Shown here piece after piece: positions 60,669 through 64,000 of a DNA stretch of 64,000 nt. The stretch covers positions 39,084,899 to 39,148,898 of the forward strand of contig NC_045443.1 in NCBI RefSeq assembly GCF_002776525.5, read 5' to 3'. Position numbers and translations under genes: made by a program. The stretch comes from Piliocolobus tephrosceles (lineage: Eukaryota > Chordata > Mammalia > Primates > Cercopithecidae). Each line of letters starts with the position of its first letter. Position 1 is the first letter of the stretch. The notes beneath the pieces were generated by a model. It worked only from the letters and a program-made list of their open reading frames with translations. It was not told the DNA's origin and ran no database searches.

Positions 60669-60750
60669 TAAATATATAAGTAAATAAAATGAAATATAAG
60701 GCAAAGGTAATGGCTTGACATTTTTCCAGGATAAACTATCATTTAGACAA

Positions 60751-60834
60751 TATAGAACATAAAAATACAAATAGTTTGACCAAAACTCAAATACAGGTAG
60801 TTTGGCCAAACTATCTGTATTTTTATGTTCTATA
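60751..60834. repeat. Near-palindrome with tandem half-copies
   Basis: 60751-60785 and 60800-60834 are reverse complements at 32 of 35 positions. The spacer holds a further half-copy (AAATACAGGTAGTTTGG) that pairs tightly with the right arm around a centre at 60804-60807 (GGCC). Confidence 0.92.
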
Positions 60835-61141
60835 AAAACATGGTTATGAAAGAAAATATAGATAGATATCTTTATGAGCAAAGATTTTTAAAATGAATTC
60901 TCATGTTTTTGACAGTATAAGACAAGTACAGAATGTTGAGAAAACTTATTCTGAGATCATCATCCAATACTGCGGGCATAAGACATTTAAGTCCAACTTT
61001 AGAAGTCCTGATGTTTGTGTTGAAGATGAAAATACAGGTTTTAAAAGATTAGTCCAGTAAGATTGTATCAGGGTTACTAGATATTTTTTCATTTATTCTG
61101 GAATTTTTGGTTGGCTAAACTTTCACAATAAGTCAATTTAA

Positions 61142-61144
<3 letters not shown>

Positions 61145-61174
<30 letters not shown>

Positions 61175-61448
61175 AGACAGAGTCTCGCTCTGTCACCCAG
61201 GCTGGAGTGCAGTGGCCAGATCTCGGCTCACTGCAAGCTCCGCCTCCCAGGTTCAGGCCATTCTCCTGCCTCAGCCTCCCCAGTAGCTGGGACTACAGGT
61301 GCCTGTCACCACGCCCGGCTAATTTTTTGTATTTTTAGTAGAAACGGGGTTTCACCGTGTTAGCCAGGATATTCTAGATCTCCTGACATGATCCGCCCAC
61401 CTCGGCCTCCCAAAGTGTTGGGATTACAGGCGTGAGCCACCTCACCCT
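61145..61448 (-). mobile_element. AluY-like with T30 tail
   Basis: GTCAATTTAATCTTT on both sides (about 61131 and 61448). Low divergence and a long uninterrupted tail suggest a young insertion. Confidence 0.92.
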
Positions 61449-61673
61449 GTCAATTTAATCTTTAATCTTTAAAGTTATCATCACCTCTGAGTAATAGCAT
61501 CTGGCATTGTACTGAAGTTAATTGTGATTCCTTTAATTTTAAAAAAAAAAATTAGAAAAAGAGACTAGTAAGATAAATCTAATTCATACAGTTTAAATAA
61601 GGTGAGTTATTTAGACTGATTCTGCATAAACTTAAGTGTCATCTGATTTTGCAGCCATAAAACATGTAGATAG

Positions 61674-61829
61674 AATCAACCCAAATGTCCATCTGTGACA
61701 GACTGGATTAAGAAAATGTGGCACATATACACCATGGAATATTATGCAGTCATAAAAAAGGATGAGTTTGTGTCCTTTGTAGGGACATGGATGCAGCTGG
61801 AAACCATCATTCTTAGCAAACTATCACAA
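61674..61829 (+). mobile_element. L1 ORF2 fragment, truncated at both ends
   Basis: About 155 bp of ORF2 C-terminal coding sequence (WHIYTMEYYAVIKKDEF...) with no tail. It stops abruptly where a MIR-like sequence begins. Confidence 0.8.
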
Positions 61830-61922
61830 CGTCTCTGTGACTTTGTTTCCTCATTTGTAAAATGGACATACCTCATTCAATTCTTGTAAAGATTAAAGTA
61901 GAAAACACATTTAAAGTGCTTC
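61830..61922 (+). mobile_element. MIR-like fragment next to the IGF2BP2 retrocopy
   Basis: CTCTGTGACTTTGTTTCCTC and ATTTAAAGTGCTT match the MIR 3' region. The retrocopy leader starts immediately to the right. Confidence 0.6.
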
Positions 61923-61924
61923 GA

Positions 61925-64000
61925 GCGGGTAGCCAGGCTGAGGGTGGGGTTGGGTGGCGGGAGGGCGGAGGGCGGGGAGGCGGGGCGGAGGACGAAGAGG
62001 AGGGACGCGGGCAGCGGAGGAGGTGAGGAGCGCCGGGTACTGGGCCCGGGGAGCCGCGGGCTCTGGGGGAAGAGACGGATGACTAATAAGCTTTTCATCG
62101 GGAACCCGAGCCCCGCCATCACCGCCGACGACCTCCTGCAGCTCTTTGGGGACAGGATGCTGTCCCTGGCGGGACAGGTCCTGCTCAAGTCCGGCTACGC
62201 CTTCGTAGACTACCCGGACCAGACCTGGGCCATCCGCGCCATCGAGACCCTCTCAGCTCCAGTGTAATTGCATGGGAAAATCATGGAAGTTGATTATTCA
62301 GTCTCTAAAAAGCTAAGGAGCAGGAACATTCAGATTCGAAATATCCCTCCTCTCCTGCAGTGGGAGGTGTTGGATGGACTTTTGGCTTAATATGGGACGG
62401 TGGAGAATGTGGAACAAGTCAACACAGACACAGAAACCGCCGTTGTCAACGTCACATTTGCAACAAGAGAAGAAGCAAAAATAGCCATGGAGAAGCTAAG
62501 CGGGCATCAGTTTGAGAACTACTCCTTCAAGATTTCCTACATCCCGGATGAAGAGGTGAGCTCCCCTTCGCCCCCTCAGCCAGCCAAGCCTGGGGACCAC
62601 TCTTCCTGGGAGCAAGGCCATGCCCCTGGGGGCTCTTCTCAGGCCAGACAGATCGATTTCCTGCTGTGGATCCTGGTCCCCACCCAGTTTGTTGGTGCCA
62701 TCATTGGAAAGGAGGGCTTGACCACAAAGAACATCACTAAGCAGACCCAGTCCAAGGTAGACATCTATAGAAAAGAGAACTCTGGAGCTGCAGAGAAGCC
62801 TGTCACCATCCATGCCACCCCAGAGGAGACTTCTGAAGCATGCCGCGCGATTCTTGAAATAATGCAGAAAGAGGCAGATGAGGCCAAACTAGCTGAAGAA
62901 AATCTTGGCCCACAATGGCTTGGTTGGAAGACTGGTTGGAAAAGAAGGCTGAAATTGGAAGAAAAAGGAACATGAAACAGGGACCAAGATAACAATCTCA
63001 TCTTTGCAGGATTTGAGCATGTACAACCGGGAACCATCACTGTGAAGGGCACATTTGAGGCCTGTGCCAGTGCTGAGATAGAGATTATGAAGAAGCTGAG
63101 TGAGGCCTTCGAAAATGATATGCTGGCTGTTAATACCCACTCCGGATACTTCTCCACCTGTACCCCCATCACCAGTTTGGCCCGTTCCCGCATCATCACT
63201 CTTATCCAGAGCAGGGGATGGTGAATCTCTTCATCCCAACCCAGGGTGTGAGCACCATCATCGGGAAGAAAGGGGCACACATCAAACAGCTGGCGAGATT
63301 CGCTGGAGCCTCCATCAAGATCGCCCCTGTGGAAGGCCCAGACGTCAGCGAAAGGATCGTCATCATCACCGGGCCACAGGAAGCCCAGTTCAGGGCCAGG
63401 GATGGATCTTTGGGAAAGTGAAAGAAGAAAACTTTTTTAACCCCAAGGAAGAAGTGGAGCTGGAAGCCCATGTCAGAGTGCCCTCTTCCACAGCTGGCTG
63501 GGTGATAGGCAAAGGTGGCAAGACCGTGAGTGAACTGCAGAACTTAACCAGTGCAGAAGTCATCTTGCCTCCTGACCAAACGCCAGATGAAAATGAGGCA
63601 GTGATCATCAGAATTATCGGGCGCTTCTGTGCCAGACTGCACAGCGCAAGATCAGGGGAACTGTACAACAGGTGAAGCAGCAGGAGCAGAAATACCCTCA
63701 GGGAGTCGCCTCACAGCGCAGCAAGTGAGGCTTCCACAGGCACCAGCAAAACAACGGATGAATGGAGCCCTTCCAACACCTGACAGAATGGGGCCAAACA
63801 CAGCTAGCCAGATCAAGAGCAAACCAAAGACCATCTGAGGAATGAGAAGTCTGCGGAGGCGGCCAGGGACTCTGCAGAGGCCCTGACAATCCCAGGAGCT
63901 GAGGAGGGGTGAGAAAGGCAGTCAGGTTTGCCAGAACAACCGGGCCGCCTCCCGGCCCGCAGGGCTTCTGCAGGCTTCAGCCATCCACTTCACCATCCAC
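61925..64000 (+). pseudogene. IGF2BP2 processed pseudogene (continues past window)
   Basis: Intronless copy of the IGF2BP2 (IMP2) mRNA on the plus strand. A GC-rich 5' leader (61925-62078) is followed by an ATG at 62079 and a coding remnant to the original stop codon at about 63726-63728, then 3' untranslated sequence to the window edge. IGF2BP2 is a cytoplasmic mRNA-binding protein with two RRM and four KH domains. Visible remnants: RRM1 (62079-62267), part of RRM2 (62400-62540), KH1 with IIGKEG (about 62700), a broken KH2, KH3 with IIGKKG (about 63260) and KH4 with VIGKGG (about 63507). Breaks: stops at 62265-62267 (former Glu) and 62388-62390 (former Gln); a deletion of about 11 bp near 62900; further loss near 62955-63035; single-base deletions near 63156 and 63399; a 4-bp deletion near 63630. 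The junction at 63134/63135 (LAVN then THSGYF) lacks the 43 codons present in the long isoform, so the template was the exon-skipped mRNA. It cannot encode the full protein. The poly-A tail and right target duplication lie outside the window. Confidence 0.95.
62079..62267 (+). pseudogene. Surviving 62-codon RRM1 frame of the IGF2BP2 retrocopy
   Basis: The copied start codon still opens 62 codons (MTNKLFIGNP..., RNP1-like YAFVDY near residues 40-45) before the first nonsense codon. This is most of one RRM with about seven substitutions from the parent. It is a remnant, not a supported gene. Confidence 0.8.

Noticed and set aside
62079..63728. IGF2BP2-like sequence as a functional gene
   Set aside because: Intronless, with two nonsense codons and at least five frame-breaking deletions.

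Overview
This window is vertebrate nuclear DNA from a primate, almost certainly human (chromosome 12q12 by gene content). The evidence is about 45 Alu elements (J, S and Y types), primate-type L1 elements, older L1M, MIR, MaLR and DNA-transposon fossils, and one CpG-island promoter whose coding exons read as YAF2. Human versus another catarrhine cannot be settled by eye. Nothing prokaryotic or viral-exogenous is present, and there is no CRISPR array.

Layout. Positions 1-13781 are read as the large second intron of YAF2 (minus strand). They hold scattered Alus, two L1 3' ends, a Tigger-type DNA transposon and an internal 142-bp tandem duplication. A CpG island at about 13640-14960 carries YAF2 exon 2 (13782-13907, the RanBP2-type zinc finger) and exon 1 (14351-14376, start codon), separated by a 443-bp intron. 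On the plus side a GC-rich leader ends in a plausible splice donor at 14849/14850. From remembered gene order this may be the first exon of PPHLN1, in which case the rest of the window (14850-64000) is its first intron. That assignment is not proven by the sequence.

The rest of the window is a layered record of retrotransposition. Notable parts: a 7SL RNA pseudogene split by an Alu (18342-18950); an AluY inside an MLT1 LTR (about 19838-20552); an endogenous-retrovirus interior (minus strand, about 23440-32440) interrupted by two separate L1 insertions, one of which (24760-30831) is a nearly full-length L1 joined to a full Alu inside a single target-site duplication; an old L1M mosaic (38.5-41.7 kb); a GC-rich ERV1 LTR (about 42.2-43.8 kb); two long GGAA/CCTT microsatellites born from Alu tails; a perfect 28-bp inverted repeat (54653-54738) and a second complex palindrome (60751-60834); and at the right edge a processed pseudogene of IGF2BP2 (61925 to beyond the window) copied from the mRNA form that skips the 43-codon exon.

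The only protein-coding exons I can support are the two YAF2 exons. Other long open frames come from CpG-rich sequence, Alu, L1, ERV, microsatellite or the retrocopy. The most interesting items are the Alu-L1 chimera, the perfect hairpin, and the isoform-specific IGF2BP2 retrocopy.
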